From positions 248,001 to 312,000 of the forward strand of contig NZ_JXQV01000004.1 in the NCBI RefSeq assembly GCF_000834635.1: a stretch of DNA of 64,000 nucleotides, written 5' to 3'. Of this stretch, positions 45,238 through 56,167 are shown one piece after another. The DNA is from Agrobacterium tumefaciens (GTDB lineage: Bacteria > Pseudomonadota > Alphaproteobacteria > Rhizobiales > Rhizobiaceae). The translations under genes were made by a program, and so were the position numbers. The number at the start of each line of letters is the position of its first letter. Within the stretch, counting starts at the first letter, position 1. The notes under the pieces are model-generated. The model had not been told where the DNA came from and searched no databases. It saw nothing but the letters and a program-made list of their open reading frames with translations.

Positions 45238-46536
45238 ATGATCAAGAAATTTTCCATGGCCGCAATGGCCATCACGTTTTCGGCAACGTCTTCCATGGCG
45301 GCAACCAACATCACCTGGTGGCATGGCATGGGTGGCCGCAATGGCGAAGTCATCAACGAAGTTTCCCAGAAGTTCAACGCTGCCCAGAGCGCCTGCGCGC
45401 TGACGCCAGTGTCCAAGGGCACCTATGAAGAAGCCCTGGCCAGCGGCATCGCGGCTTTCCGCTCCGGCGAACAGCCAAACATCCTTCAGGTTTTTGATGC
45501 CGGTGCCGCCACCATCATCAATGCCAAGGGCGCTGTTATCCCTGCCGAAGACATCATCACCAAGGCCGGTTACAAGTTTGACCGTGAAGCCTTCATCCCC
45601 GGCGTTCGCAGCTTCTTCGCCGCTGCCGATGGCAAGTTCGTCGGCATGCCGTTCAACTCGTCCGCTCCTATCATGTATTTCAACACCGAAGCCCTGAAAA
45701 AGGCTGGCGTTGAAGCACCAAAGACCTGGGAAGAATTTGAAGCAGCAGCACCAAAGCTGAAGGAAGCCGGCTTCATTCCGCTCGTTCAGACTCAGCTCAC
45801 ATGGGAATTCACCGAGAACTTCTTCTCGCGCAACAATCTTCAGTTCGCCACCAACAACAATGGTTATGACAGCGTTGTCGATACCAAGCTGAAGGTCACA
45901 GACCCGAACCTCGTCATGATGTTCGACAAGCTGAAGTCCTGGAAGGATCAGGGTTACTTCGCCTATTACGGCGCTGGCTGGAACGATAACCAGAAGCCAT
46001 TCGAAGAAAACAAGGTTGCGCTGTGGATCGGTTCTTCTGGCTCCTTCGGCGGCCTGCAGAAGACAGCACAGATGCCGTTCTCTGCAACCTTCCTGCCATA
46101 CTGGGGCTCCATCAAGGGTGCAGGCACCAACTCCTTCATCGGCGGCGCTGCCCTGTTTGCCATGTCCGGCAAGTCGGAAGCAGAAAACAAGTGCGTTGCT
46201 GACTTCTTCCAGTTCCTGACATCGCCAGAACTCCAGAAGTTCTACCATCAGGCAACCGGTTATGTCGCCATCACCAAGGCAGCTTATGAACTGACCAAGA
46301 AGGAAGGCTACTACGAGAAGCAGCCTGTTGCCGAAGTCGGCATCAAGCAGCTTTCTCTCCCAGGCGGCGAATGGTCCAAGGGCTACCGCCTCGGCTTCTA
46401 CCCACAGATCCGCTCGATCATGGAGCGCGAATATGGCCGCATCTTCTCTGGCGAGGTTCAGCCAAAGGAAGCCATGCAGATCATCGAAAAGGAAGGCAAC
46501 GAGCTTCTGGCCCGTTTCGCCAAGACCGCTGGCTGA
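45238..46536 (+). CDS. ugpB: sn-Glycerol-3-phosphate ABC transporter substrate-binding protein
   Basis: A 432-residue periplasmic receptor with signal MIKKFSMAAMAITFSATSSMA. The mature protein starts ATNITWWHGMGGRNGEVINEV, the UgpB hallmark; the C-terminal half includes YWGSIKGAGTNSFIGGAALFAMSG. It binds glycerol-3-phosphate and probably glycerophosphodiesters, used as phosphorus source. Codon use is strongly biased, as for an abundant binding protein. A Pho box precedes it. The downstream gap with hairpins separates it from ugpA. Confidence 0.95.
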   Translation: MIKKFSMAAMAITFSATSSMAATNITWWHGMGGRNGEVINEVSQKFNAAQSACALTPVSKGTYEEALASGIAAFRSGEQPNILQVFDAGAATIINAKGAVIPAEDIITKAGYKFDREAFIPGVRSFFAAADGKFVGMPFNSSAPIMYFNTEALKKAGVEAPKTWEEFEAAAPKLKEAGFIPLVQTQLTWEFTENFFSRNNLQFATNNNGYDSVVDTKLKVTDPNLVMMFDKLKSWKDQGYFAYYGAGWNDNQKPFEENKVALWIGSSGSFGGLQKTAQMPFSATFLPYWGSIKGAGTNSFIGGAALFAMSGKSEAENKCVADFFQFLTSPELQKFYHQATGYVAITKAAYELTKKEGYYEKQPVAEVGIKQLSLPGGEWSKGYRLGFYPQIRSIMEREYGRIFSGEVQPKEAMQIIEKEGNELLARFAKTAG

Positions 46537-46741
46537 TCAGCTTTAGCCTTAAACCAAATGGGCCTCCCTTTTTCAAAAGGGGAGGTCTGTTGGCTGTCTG
46601 CAAACTTCGCTCAACCCTCCACGTCATCCTCGGGACAAGCCCGAGGATGACGTGGAGGAGAGTGCAAAGCCTGTCCTTAATCCCTGGTTCTTCCTTCATT
46701 CCAGAAGCGTCGATCCAAAACACACATAAAGGTTTACGCGC
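46537..46741 (+). repeat. ugpB-ugpA spacer with two stem-loops, one a perfect 19-bp palindrome
   Basis: A long inverted repeat (46616-46634 with 46640-46658, loop ACAAG) has a perfect 19-bp stem including CGTCATCCTCGGG. A shorter hairpin CCTCCCTTTTT/AAAAGGGGAGG lies at 46563-46585. The first resembles GTCATCCTCGGG-type palindromes scattered in alphaproteobacterial genomes. In this position it would protect ugpB mRNA and lower expression of ugpAEC. Confidence 0.7.
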
Positions 46742-47716
46742 GTGGCCTATACGACTTCACAACCGCGTCCCGTGCGGACCCTGCCGGGCATCCTCGCCAA
46801 GGCAAAAAAACCTGCGAAAGCCGCTCAATCGACAGAGAAGCGGGTGCAGTTCTCATCATCCTATTTGCCCTATCTGTTGATCGCGCCGCAGCTGATCGTC
46901 ATTTTCGTGTTCTTCTACTGGCCATCGGTTCAAGCCGTTCAGTCCTCCTTCTATATCGAGGACCCCTTCGGCTTCGGCTCCACCTTTGTCGGCTTTTCAA
47001 ACTATTCCGATGCTTTGCTGAGCACCGAATATTTCAACATCGCCAAGTTCACCGTCGTGTTCACGGTGCTTGTCACGGTCTTTTCTCTCGCGCTCGGCCT
47101 GTTGCTGGCGGTCAAGGCAGATGCGGTCATCCGGGGCGCTTCGGCCTACAAGACCATGCTGATTTCGGTCTATGCCATCGCCCCGCCGGTTGCGGGCCTC
47201 ATCGGCATGATGTTTTTCGATCAGCATATCGGCCCCTTCGTCAAGATTGCCGCCACGCTTGGCTGGCACATGCAGGTGGGCGTCAATTATTTCGATACCG
47301 CTTTCGCCATGGTCTTCGTGTCGGTCTGGAAGCAAATCCCCTATAACTTCATCTTCTTCCTTTCCGGCCTGCAAAGCGTTCCCGTTTCGGTGCGCGAAGC
47401 CGCCTTCATCGACTGCCGCTCCGGTTTTCGCCGGTTCTGGACGGTCATCATGCCGTTGCTGGCTCCCACGGCCTTCTTCCTGCTCATCATCAACATCACT
47501 TACGCGCTGTTTGATACCTTCGCCGTCATCGACGTGATGGTGAAGGACAAGGCGGCTAACAACCCCATTACCCTTGTCTACAAGGTGTTTCTGGATGGCT
47601 TCCGCGGCAACGATATTGGCGGCTCATCGGCGCAATCGGTTATTCTCATGATCGTGGTTTTCGTGCTGACGGTCCTGCAATTCCGCTTCCTCGAAAAACG
47701 CATCCATTACGGTTGA
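46742..47716 (+). CDS. ugpA: Glycerol-3-phosphate ABC transporter permease
   Basis: A 324-residue inner-membrane permease, six helices plus a cytoplasmic N-terminal extension of about 35 residues. The EAA loop is VSVREAAFIDCRSGFRRFWTVIMPLLAP (consensus EAA---G). It pairs with UgpE. The start is a GTG with AAAGG upstream. It is translated from the same message as ugpE, 12 bp downstream. Confidence 0.93.
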   Translation: MAYTTSQPRPVRTLPGILAKAKKPAKAAQSTEKRVQFSSSYLPYLLIAPQLIVIFVFFYWPSVQAVQSSFYIEDPFGFGSTFVGFSNYSDALLSTEYFNIAKFTVVFTVLVTVFSLALGLLLAVKADAVIRGASAYKTMLISVYAIAPPVAGLIGMMFFDQHIGPFVKIAATLGWHMQVGVNYFDTAFAMVFVSVWKQIPYNFIFFLSGLQSVPVSVREAAFIDCRSGFRRFWTVIMPLLAPTAFFLLIINITYALFDTFAVIDVMVKDKAANNPITLVYKVFLDGFRGNDIGGSSAQSVILMIVVFVLTVLQFRFLEKRIHYG

Positions 47717-47728
47717 GGATTACACACT

Positions 47729-48571
47729 ATGTACAAGACCAAACCCCTCGACCATCTGATCCTCATCATCGGTTCGCTGCTCTTGATGTTGCCGGTCGTC
47801 GTCGCCTTCATGACGTCGACCCACACGGCGGCAGAGATCCACATGAATGGCCTGACCCTTCTGCCGGGCGATAATTTCGTCGGCACCTATGAAAAGGTGC
47901 TGACCCAGAAGGGCGGCTTTACCGGTCAGGTTACCGGCCTCAACATGGTCATCAACTCGCTGATCCTCGGCGTCGGCTTTGCCGTCGGCAAGATCGCACT
48001 GTCGATGTTCGCTGCCTATGCCATCGTCTATTTCCGGCTGCGTTTTGCGACCTTCGCCTTCTGGATCATCTTCACCACGCTGCTTCTGCCGCTCGAAGTG
48101 CGCATCATGCCGTCCTATGAGGTCATGAGCAAACTGGGCCTTTTGAACTCCTATACCGGCCTCATCGTGCCCCTTCTGGCATCGGCCACAGGCACGTTCT
48201 ACTTCCGCCAGTTCTTCAAGGCGGTGCCGGATGAAATTCTGGAGGCGGCGCGCATCGATGGTGCAGGCCCCGTCAAGTTCTTCATCGATATTCTCCTGCC
48301 CCTGTCGCGCACCATGATGGCCGCCATCTTCATCATCATGTTCGTCTATGGATGGAACCAGTACCTCTGGCCCATGCTCATGACCAATGATGAAAGCTTC
48401 TTCACCATCATGCGCGGCATCAAATCGATCCTCCAGGTCTGGGTCGGTTCGCAAATCCCCGATTACAACGAAGCTTTCGCGCTTGCCATTCTGGCCCTGC
48501 TGCCGCCCGTGCTGATCGTCGTCATCTTCCAGAGCTGGTTCATCAAGGGCCTAACCGAAAGCGACAAATAA
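47729..48571 (+). CDS. ugpE: Glycerol-3-phosphate ABC transporter permease
   Basis: A 280-residue partner of UgpA with six membrane helices. The EAA loop is [28 protein letters not shown]. MalG-like C-terminus. ugpC follows after 11 bp. Confidence 0.93.
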   Translation: MYKTKPLDHLILIIGSLLLMLPVVVAFMTSTHTAAEIHMNGLTLLPGDNFVGTYEKVLTQKGGFTGQVTGLNMVINSLILGVGFAVGKIALSMFAAYAIVYFRLRFATFAFWIIFTTLLLPLEVRIMPSYEVMSKLGLLNSYTGLIVPLLASATGTFYFRQFFKAVPDEILEAARIDGAGPVKFFIDILLPLSRTMMAAIFIIMFVYGWNQYLWPMLMTNDESFFTIMRGIKSILQVWVGSQIPDYNEAFALAILALLPPVLIVVIFQSWFIKGLTESDK

Positions 48572-48582
48572 AGGATACTGAT

Positions 48583-49686
<1,104 letters not shown>

Positions 49687-49787
49687 TCGCCCAAAAGTGA
49701 TCTTCCGTTAAATTTGAATCTATTTATGGAAGTTCATGCTTACGCGGTTTGTGCTATGGCGTTCCCATTGCAAAATGGGGGCGCAAT

Positions 49788-50294
49788 ATGGCTTTGCATG
49801 TACTGATCGCAAGTGTTGCGGCAATGGCGGCGCGTTCCGTGCCATCCATACCTTTGACAAGCCGCAGCCGCCGGGCAGAGCCCGTCGTCTCGCAGTCGTC
49901 GCACGCCATGGAGATGAAGCCCGCCCCGATCAATCCCGATTGGATCATCGAGGGCCAGCCCGTCGCCCGCATGGCCGACCACTCAAGAAGCGCCGACCGC
50001 GCCGCCCACACCGCCCTTTGGGATTGCACAGCGGGCACCTTCCGCTGGTATTTCGGCTGGGATGAAACCGTCCATATTCTGGAAGGCGAGGTCCATGTCA
50101 CGGCGGAAGACGGCACGGTCCATATGCTGCGAGCTGGTGATGTCGCCTATTTCAAGGCAAACACCTGGGCCACGTGGCGGGTGGATGCGTACGTGCGCAA
50201 GGTCGCCTTTCTGCGCCGCCCGTTTCCGGCACCCATTGCCTTCGCCTACCGCGTCAAGAACAAGCTGATGCCGGCAAAAGCGCCGTCGCTGTAG
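49788..50294 (+). CDS. Cupin-domain protein (DUF861-like)
   Basis: A 168-residue protein with a C-terminal cupin_3 barrel (about 60-135): ALWDCTAGTFRWYFGWDETVHILEGEVHVTAEDG then AGDVAYFKANTWATWRV. The N-terminal 40 residues are basic and unusual and may be a poorly defined start or an anchor-like segment (ALHVLIASVAAMAARSV). GGGGG lies upstream of the ATG at 49788. Related proteins are found with aldehyde or (S)-ureidoglycine metabolism, but substrate is not evident. Confidence 0.8.
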   Translation: MALHVLIASVAAMAARSVPSIPLTSRSRRAEPVVSQSSHAMEMKPAPINPDWIIEGQPVARMADHSRSADRAAHTALWDCTAGTFRWYFGWDETVHILEGEVHVTAEDGTVHMLRAGDVAYFKANTWATWRVDAYVRKVAFLRRPFPAPIAFAYRVKNKLMPAKAPSL

Positions 50295-50397
50295 GCCTCG
50301 TACAGGTCAATAAAACTCATAGATACCCCACGGCGTAACAGTTGCCTTTGAAGCTTGGCTGCCCTAAACCTTTCGGGCTTTCAAAAGGAAACTGCGC

Positions 50398-51354
50398 ATG
50401 GCCAAAATCAAGAACGTCGCGATCCAGATGGATCATGTCTCCGGCATCAACATTGCGGGCGATAGCACCTTCGCGATCAGTCTTGAGGCGCAGGCCCGTG
50501 GCTATCGCCTGTTCCACTATACGCCGGATCGCCTGTCGATGCGCGATGGCAAGATCTACGCCACCGTGGAGCAGATGCAGCTGCGCGATATCAATGGCGA
50601 TCATTTCTCCCTGTCCGAACCCGAGCGCGTCGACCTCGCGACCATGGATGTCATCCATCTGCGCCAGGACCCGCCATTCGACATGGCCTACATCACCTCA
50701 ACGCATCTTCTGGAGCGCATCCACCCCAAGACGCTCGTCGTGAACGATCCGGCCTGGGTGCGCAATTCGCCGGAAAAGATCTTCGTCACCGAATTCGCTG
50801 ATCTGATGCCGACAACACTCATCACCAAGGATCCGGCAGAGATTGCCCGCTTCCGCGAAGAGATGGGCGATATCATCTTGAAGCCGCTGTACGGCAATGG
50901 CGGCGCTGGCGTGTTCCACTCCACCCGCGATGACCGCAACTTCTCCTCGCTTCTGGAAATGTTCGGCCAGATGTTCCGCGAGCCCTATATCGCCCAGCAA
51001 TATCTGCCTGATGTCCGCAAGGGCGACAAGCGCATCCTGCTGGTGGATGGAGAGCCCGTCGGTGCCATCAACCGTGTCCCTGCGGAAAACGATGCCCGCT
51101 CCAACATGCACGCCGGTGGCCGCCCTGAGCCGACCGAGCTCACGGCCCGTGAAAAGGAAATCTGCGAACGCATCGGTCCTGCGCTGCGCGAGCGCGGCTT
51201 CCTCTTCGTCGGCATCGATGTGATCGGGGATTACATGACGGAAATCAACGTCACGTCACCAACGGGCATCCGCGAAGTCAAGAAGTTCGGCGGTGCCGAT
51301 GTCGCAAGCCTGCTGTGGGATGCCATAGAGCGGAAGCGCGACGCGCAGGGCTGA
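50398..51354 (+). CDS. gshB: Glutathione synthase
   Basis: Ligates gamma-glutamylcysteine and glycine with ATP. 318 residues. An ATP-grasp protein: [22 protein letters not shown] at the N-terminus, central [16 protein letters not shown] loop, and C-terminal [25 protein letters not shown] with the metal ligands. The gene has its own upstream region of about 100 bp and a clean terminator. Confidence 0.97.
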   Translation: MAKIKNVAIQMDHVSGINIAGDSTFAISLEAQARGYRLFHYTPDRLSMRDGKIYATVEQMQLRDINGDHFSLSEPERVDLATMDVIHLRQDPPFDMAYITSTHLLERIHPKTLVVNDPAWVRNSPEKIFVTEFADLMPTTLITKDPAEIARFREEMGDIILKPLYGNGGAGVFHSTRDDRNFSSLLEMFGQMFREPYIAQQYLPDVRKGDKRILLVDGEPVGAINRVPAENDARSNMHAGGRPEPTELTAREKEICERIGPALRERGFLFVGIDVIGDYMTEINVTSPTGIREVKKFGGADVASLLWDAIERKRDAQG

Positions 51355-51372
51355 TGATTTTGTGAGATGTTA

Positions 51373-51400
51373 CCCCGGCCTTGCAGCCGGGGTTTTCATT
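51373..51400 (+). terminator. Rho-independent terminator after gshB
   Basis: Perfect 7-bp GC stem CCCCGGC-CTTGCA-GCCGGGG followed by TTTTCATTTG, 18 bases after the stop. Confidence 0.85.
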
Positions 51401-51409
51401 TGACCGTTA

Positions 51410-52993
51410 TCACGCCGCCTTGGCGACGTGGTATTCCTTGATCGCCACCATCTTGATGCCGGGATAACGCTCCGCCTCGTAGCGCAGCGAAAACGCATCC
51501 TGCGCCAGAAACACCGGGTCGCCATCCAGATCGCGCGCAATATCGCCGCGCTTCACCGTCAGAAACTTCTCCATATCCGCAGACTGCTCGGCTGAAATCC
51601 AGCGGCAGATCGAAAAGCGCGACATTTCAAACGAAACCGGCAGGCCATATTCGCCCATCAGCCGTTCCTTCAGCACGTCCAGCTGCAACGCGCCGACAAC
51701 GCCCACGATGGCAGGAGAACCGTCTTCGGGTGAAAACAGCTGCACGACGCCTTCTTCGGCCATCTGGTGCAGGGCTTCCTTCAGCTTCTTCGCCTTCATC
51801 GCATCTTCCAGCCGCACACGGCGCAGAATTTCTGGCGAGAAGTTGGGAACGCCCTGGAAAACGAGGTTTTCGCCCTCGGTCAGCGTGTCGCCAATGCGCA
51901 GGGTGCCGTGGTTTGGAATGCCCACCACATCGCCCGCAAAGGCCGTGTCGGCAATATGGCGCTGCGAGGCGAAGAAGAATTGCGGTGCCGTCAGGCCCAT
52001 CTGCTTGCCGGTGCGCGCCAGCCGCGCCTTCATGCCACGCTCCAGCTTTCCGGAGCAGATGCGCGCAAAGGCAATGCGGTCGCGGTGGTTGGGGTCCATG
52101 TTGGCCTGAATCTTGAAGACGAAGGCCGTCATCTTGTTTTCATCAGCATGCACGGTGCGCGTATCGGCCACCTGGTTGCGCGGTGGTGGCGCAATCTCGC
52201 CCAGCGCATTGATCAGGTCGCGAACGCCGAAATTGCGCAGCGCAGAACCAAAGAACACCGGCGTCAGATGCCCCTCGAGAAACGCCTCGCGGTCAAACGG
52301 ACGGCAGGCTTCCAGCGCCAGTTCCGTTTCCTCGACAAAGGCTTGGCGCTCGTTTTCCGGCAAGCGGCTGGCCACATCCTGCGGGCCGGTCACCTGCGTT
52401 GCCTCAACTTCCTTGTCGGAACCGCGAACCTTGTTGCTGGCCAGATAGTAGGAGCCGCAGAAGCTCTTCGAGCGACCGATCGGCCAGGTGATCGGCGCCG
52501 TGTCCAGCGCCAGCTTTTCCTCGATCTCATCCAGAATCTCGAAGATATCCCGGCTTTCGCGGTCCATCTTGTTGACGAAGGTGATGATCGGAATATCGCG
52601 CATGCGGCACACTTCGAAAAGCTTCAGCGTGCGCGGCTCGATACCCTTGGCAGCATCGATCACCATGATGGCAGCATCCACCGCCGTCAGCGTGCGGTAG
52701 GTGTCGTCGGCAAAGTCTTCGTGGCCCGGCGTATCGAGAATATTGAAGACCTTGTCGTCATATTCAAACGTCATGACAGACGTCACGACGGAGATACCGC
52801 GCTCACGCTCGATCTTCATCCAGTCAGACCGCGTCTGGATGCGGTCCTTCTTCGCCTTCACTTCACCGGCCAGCTGAATGGCACCGCCGAACAGCAGCAG
52901 CTTTTCGGTCAGCGTCGTCTTGCCGGCGTCCGGGTGCGCGATAATAGCGAAGGTGCGGCGGCGGGAAACCGCCTCTGCGAGTGTTTCGGTCAT
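51410..52993 (-). CDS. prfC: Peptide chain release factor 3
   Basis: A 527-residue translational GTPase that recycles RF1/RF2. G motifs: AHPDAGKTTLTEKLLLFGG (G1), DTPGHEDFADDTYR (G3), FVNKMDRES (G4). RF3-specific insert EIEEKLALDTAPITWPIG and C-terminal FEMSRFSICRWISAEQ are present. The start at 52993 gives MTETLAEAVSRRRTFA; a frame extending upstream overlaps dut and is spurious. It is divergent from dut. Confidence 0.96.
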   Translation of the reverse strand: MTETLAEAVSRRRTFAIIAHPDAGKTTLTEKLLLFGGAIQLAGEVKAKKDRIQTRSDWMKIERERGISVVTSVMTFEYDDKVFNILDTPGHEDFADDTYRTLTAVDAAIMVIDAAKGIEPRTLKLFEVCRMRDIPIITFVNKMDRESRDIFEILDEIEEKLALDTAPITWPIGRSKSFCGSYYLASNKVRGSDKEVEATQVTGPQDVASRLPENERQAFVEETELALEACRPFDREAFLEGHLTPVFFGSALRNFGVRDLINALGEIAPPPRNQVADTRTVHADENKMTAFVFKIQANMDPNHRDRIAFARICSGKLERGMKARLARTGKQMGLTAPQFFFASQRHIADTAFAGDVVGIPNHGTLRIGDTLTEGENLVFQGVPNFSPEILRRVRLEDAMKAKKLKEALHQMAEEGVVQLFSPEDGSPAIVGVVGALQLDVLKERLMGEYGLPVSFEMSRFSICRWISAEQSADMEKFLTVKRGDIARDLDGDPVFLAQDAFSLRYEAERYPGIKMVAIKEYHVAKAA

Positions 52994-53083
52994 CTGACAA
53001 ATCCTGTGGAATTGCGGGGTATCTAGCGTTTCGGGGCCGCTTTTGCAATTGACCTTGGCCCGCACAAGGAAAACTAATGCGCC

Positions 53084-53554
53084 ATGACCCAAGAAAACCG
53101 AAATCGCCCCGCCCTTAATCTCGTCCGTTTGCCCCACGCGGCAGGCATTGAACTGCCCGCCTACGAGACATCGGGGGCCGCAGGCATGGATCTGCGCGCA
53201 GCGGTGGAGCAGGGCGCCCCGCTTGTGTTGAGCCCCGGCACCCGCGCTCTGGTGCCCACCGGCTTCATCTTTGAAGTGCCTGAGGGCTATGAGGCGCAGA
53301 TCCGCCCACGCTCCGGCCTTGCCATCAAGAACGGCATCACCTGCCTCAACACGCCCGGCACTGTGGACAGCGATTACCGCGGTGAGGTCAAGGTCATTCT
53401 TGCCAATCTGGGGCAGGAGGACTTCGTGGTTGAGCGCGGCATGCGCATCGCCCAGATGGTCATCGCGCCGGTCACGCAGGTTGATGTTGTCGAGGTCAGC
53501 GAAACCTCGCAGACAACACGCGGCGCGGGCGGCTTCGGCTCCACCGGCGTTTGA
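53084..53554 (+). CDS. dut: Deoxyuridine 5'-triphosphate nucleotidohydrolase
   Basis: Hydrolyses dUTP to dUMP, keeping uracil out of DNA and supplying dTMP synthesis. 156 residues, trimeric family. All five motifs are visible: AAGMDLRA (1), [11 protein letters not shown] (2), [11 protein letters not shown] (3), GMRIAQMVI (4) and the glycine-rich C-terminal [12 protein letters not shown] (5). Confidence 0.98.
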   Translation: MTQENRNRPALNLVRLPHAAGIELPAYETSGAAGMDLRAAVEQGAPLVLSPGTRALVPTGFIFEVPEGYEAQIRPRSGLAIKNGITCLNTPGTVDSDYRGEVKVILANLGQEDFVVERGMRIAQMVIAPVTQVDVVEVSETSQTTRGAGGFGSTGV

Positions 53555-53600
53555 TGGTCTGCAACCGGCCACATTTTTTCTGCCCGGTATAAGTGAAATT

Positions 53601-53615
53601 GTTCACTTCCTGTTC
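53601..53615 (+). promoter_or_regulatory. LexA (SOS) box upstream of comM
   Basis: GTTC-ACTTCCT-GTTC fits the direct-repeat LexA box of alphaproteobacteria, GTTC-N7-GTTC. It is 91 bp before the comM ATG and 47 bp after the dut stop, so comM is probably DNA-damage inducible. Confidence 0.7.
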
Positions 53616-53705
53616 TTGTTTTGCGTTGGCGTCTGTGCAAGGTTGCAGAGACGGACAAATACTCGCTTTATGCGAGTTTTCGAAAGTCCGCATATGGGGG
53701 CTTTC

Positions 53706-55238
53706 ATGGTTGCGCGCGTCAATACGGTGGCATTTCAGGGCATAGAGGGTGTGCCGGTCGAGGTTCAGGTCATGGTCGCGCCGGGCAAGGTCGGCATGCA
53801 GATCGTCGGCCTGCCGGATAAGGCCGTCGCAGAGAGCCGGGAGCGGGTGCAGGCCGCGCTTCATGCGTCCGGCTTGGCACTCCCCGCCAAAAAGGTCACC
53901 GTCAATCTGGCGCCCGCTGATCTGCCCAAGGAAGGCTCGCATTTCGATTTGCCCATTGCACTCGGCCTGATGGCCGCGCTGGGTGCCATCCCGGCGGAAG
54001 CGCTCAATGCCTATGTCGTTTTGGGTGAGCTTAATCTGGATGGCACCATTGGTGCCGTATCCGGTGCGCTTCCCGCTGCCATCGGCGCCAATGCGCAGGG
54101 CAAGGGCCTCATCTGCCCGGCAGATAGCGGTGGAGAGGCCGCATGGGCTGGCGCTCAGTTCGATATTCTCGCACCCCGCAGCCTCATTGCCCTCGTCAAT
54201 CATTTTCGCGGCAGCCAGATGCTCTCGCGCCCCGTTGCTGCCATCCGCGCCAATCCCGCCAACCTGCCGGATCTTGCCGATATCAAGGGCCAGGAAAGCG
54301 CCAAGCGCGCTCTGGAGGTTGCCGCTGCCGGAGGCCATAATCTGCTGATGGTTGGTCCACCCGGTTCGGGCAAGTCCATGCTGGCCTCGCGCCTTCCGTC
54401 CATTCTGCCGCCGCTCTTGGCGTCGGAACTGCTGGAAGTTTCCATGGTCCACTCCATTGCCGGGCAATTGTCCGGCGGCAAGCTGTCGGATCGTCGCCCC
54501 TTCCGCACCCCGCACCATTCCGCCACCATGGCGGCGCTGGTGGGCGGTGGCATGCGGGCAAAGCCGGGGGAGGCATCTCTTGCCCATCACGGCGTGCTGT
54601 TTCTGGATGAGTTCCCGGAGTTTTCACCGCAGGCGCTGGATGCCCTGCGCCAGCCGCTGGAAACGGGTGAGTGCATCATTGCCCGCGCCAATCACCGCGT
54701 CAGCTATCCCGCAGAAATCCAGCTGGTTGCGGCCATGAACCCGTGCAAATGCGGCATGGCGGGCGAGCCCGGCTTTACCTGCGCCCGTGGCCCGCGTTGC
54801 GTTACGGATTATCAGCAGCGCATTTCTGGCCCCTTGATGGACCGCATCGATATCCGCATCGAGGTTCCCGCCGTTTCCGCTGCCGACCTCATTCGCCCCA
54901 TGGCCGCAGAGGCCAGTGCCGATGTCGCAAGGCGCGTTGCCCGCGCGCGTGATCTGCAACAGGATCGCTTCGCCGCCGCAGGCTTTAACGGCATTCGCAC
55001 CAATGCCCGCTGCTCCACAGCGCTGATCGAAAAATTCGCAGAACCGGACGCGCCCGGCCTGCAATTGCTGCGTGATGCCGCCGAGAAACTGAAATTCTCC
55101 GCCCGTGGCTATCACCGCATCCTGAAAGTTGCCCGCACGCTCGCTGATCTGGATGACAGGCCAACCGTCACCCGCATTCATCTGGCCGAAGCCATCTCCT
55201 ACCGCATCGCCGGGGAGCGGTTGACGGCGGCGGCGTGA
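53706..55238 (+). CDS. comM: ComM/YifB-type Mg-chelatase-like AAA+ ATPase
   Basis: A 510-residue AAA+ protein; ComM of naturally transformable bacteria is a hexameric branch-migration helicase. The N-terminal LonC-like domain is MVARVNTVAFQGIEGVPVEVQV. The ATPase has Walker A LMVGPPGSGKSMLASRLP and Walker B GVLFLDEFPEF. A Cys-rich segment, AMNPCKCGMAGEPGFTCARGPRC, is typical of the subfamily. The start at 53706 has GGGGG upstream. A LexA box and a dut neighbour suggest a DNA-repair setting. Confidence 0.94.
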   Translation: MVARVNTVAFQGIEGVPVEVQVMVAPGKVGMQIVGLPDKAVAESRERVQAALHASGLALPAKKVTVNLAPADLPKEGSHFDLPIALGLMAALGAIPAEALNAYVVLGELNLDGTIGAVSGALPAAIGANAQGKGLICPADSGGEAAWAGAQFDILAPRSLIALVNHFRGSQMLSRPVAAIRANPANLPDLADIKGQESAKRALEVAAAGGHNLLMVGPPGSGKSMLASRLPSILPPLLASELLEVSMVHSIAGQLSGGKLSDRRPFRTPHHSATMAALVGGGMRAKPGEASLAHHGVLFLDEFPEFSPQALDALRQPLETGECIIARANHRVSYPAEIQLVAAMNPCKCGMAGEPGFTCARGPRCVTDYQQRISGPLMDRIDIRIEVPAVSAADLIRPMAAEASADVARRVARARDLQQDRFAAAGFNGIRTNARCSTALIEKFAEPDAPGLQLLRDAAEKLKFSARGYHRILKVARTLADLDDRPTVTRIHLAEAISYRIAGERLTAAA

Positions 55239-55268
55239 TGGAAGGCGCGCCGCGCATGCTACGGCTTA

Positions 55269-55289
55269 CCTCTCCCCTTGTGGGAGAGG
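55269..55289 (+). repeat. Palindromic intergenic element after comM
   Basis: CCTCTCCC-CTTGT-GGGAGAGG is a perfect 8-bp stem 30 bases after the comM stop, without a T run. Similar CCTCTCCC palindromes are common between genes in rhizobia. Confidence 0.5.
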
Positions 55290-55293
55290 ACAG

Positions 55294-55335
55294 AAAATCA
55301 CGATCTTAGCGTTAGCTAAATCGTATATTTTCTTG
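55294..55335 (+). terminator. Probable terminator of comM
   Basis: A long bulged hairpin: AAAAT, ACGAT and TTAGC pair with GCTAA, ATCGT and ATTTT around loop GTTA (55294-55331), and a T-rich tail follows (ATTTTCTT). Confidence 0.6.
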
Positions 55336-56109
55336 GGTAGAGGGGTCGTGCCCCAACCGCAAGTGCTAAGATATTTCCCAACTGAATCAATGACCTAATA
55401 AAAATCTCCGAAAATCCTCAAAAAATCGATCTGCACTTTCTCAATGACGGGCGAATCACCCGCACAATGGTCCCGTTCCGCCCTCGGATACACCGCAAGG
55501 CGTTGCGGCGAGGCGGAACCGGCGCTGGTGGTGATGAGGCTACGCAACCTTTCATCGCCGGGGTCTGGCAGCGATCTCCCCGGGGGCAACGGGTGAGGGG
55601 ATAGCGCCGGTTTCGGACCGGCTGGCGCAATCTCCTCCATGTTAGATCCGGCCTGATGCTTGTGCGTTGCGAATGCCTTACGGGTTCGTTTCGCGTCTGC
55701 GTCAGTCCGGCTCGTCAGCCACCGGGCGTACCGACAGCCCTTCGCCTATGGTCGAACGCGACCGGATGGCGGAACGGCGAAAGTCAGGCGGTACACAGGA
55801 ACACGCTGCATCTGCCCCGCATCGTAAAGGATGCGGACGGATCGTGAGGGACAGCATCGGCCAACAGCCTGTGTTTCACCTTGCGAAAAACGGATCGCCC
55901 GGGTCCGCGCCTTGATCAATCGGCGCGGATGTCAGGCGAAGGCAGGTGTAGCCGAACTGGCAGGTGGCATCCTCTATGGGTGCCGCCGCCCGGAATGGGG
56001 AAGGGTTGGACCTTGGTCATGTCCGACCGGTTTTCCGGCAAGGTTCGCCCTCGCCATCCGGGAACAGCCAGCCGTGGCAAGAGATCGTGGGCGGACATAA
56101 ACCGCTGAA

Positions 56110-56167
56110 CGGGGCGCTGAAAGGTGCCAATACTAAACTACCCTACGAGGCAACTTCCAGCGCCCCG
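56110..56167. repeat. 58-base long hairpin
   Basis: A 19-pair stem with two mismatches (56110-56128 with 56149-56167) has perfect 10-bp ends CGGGGCGCTG/CAGCGCCCCG and a 20-base loop. It sits inside the non-coding interval and could be part of an RNA, a MITE-like relic or an operator. Confidence 0.55.

Noticed and set aside
55395..55640. An 81-codon minus-strand frame in the comM-cysK interval
   Set aside because: Proline/arginine-rich composition differs between halves, start signal is weak, and stems cross it; more likely non-coding.
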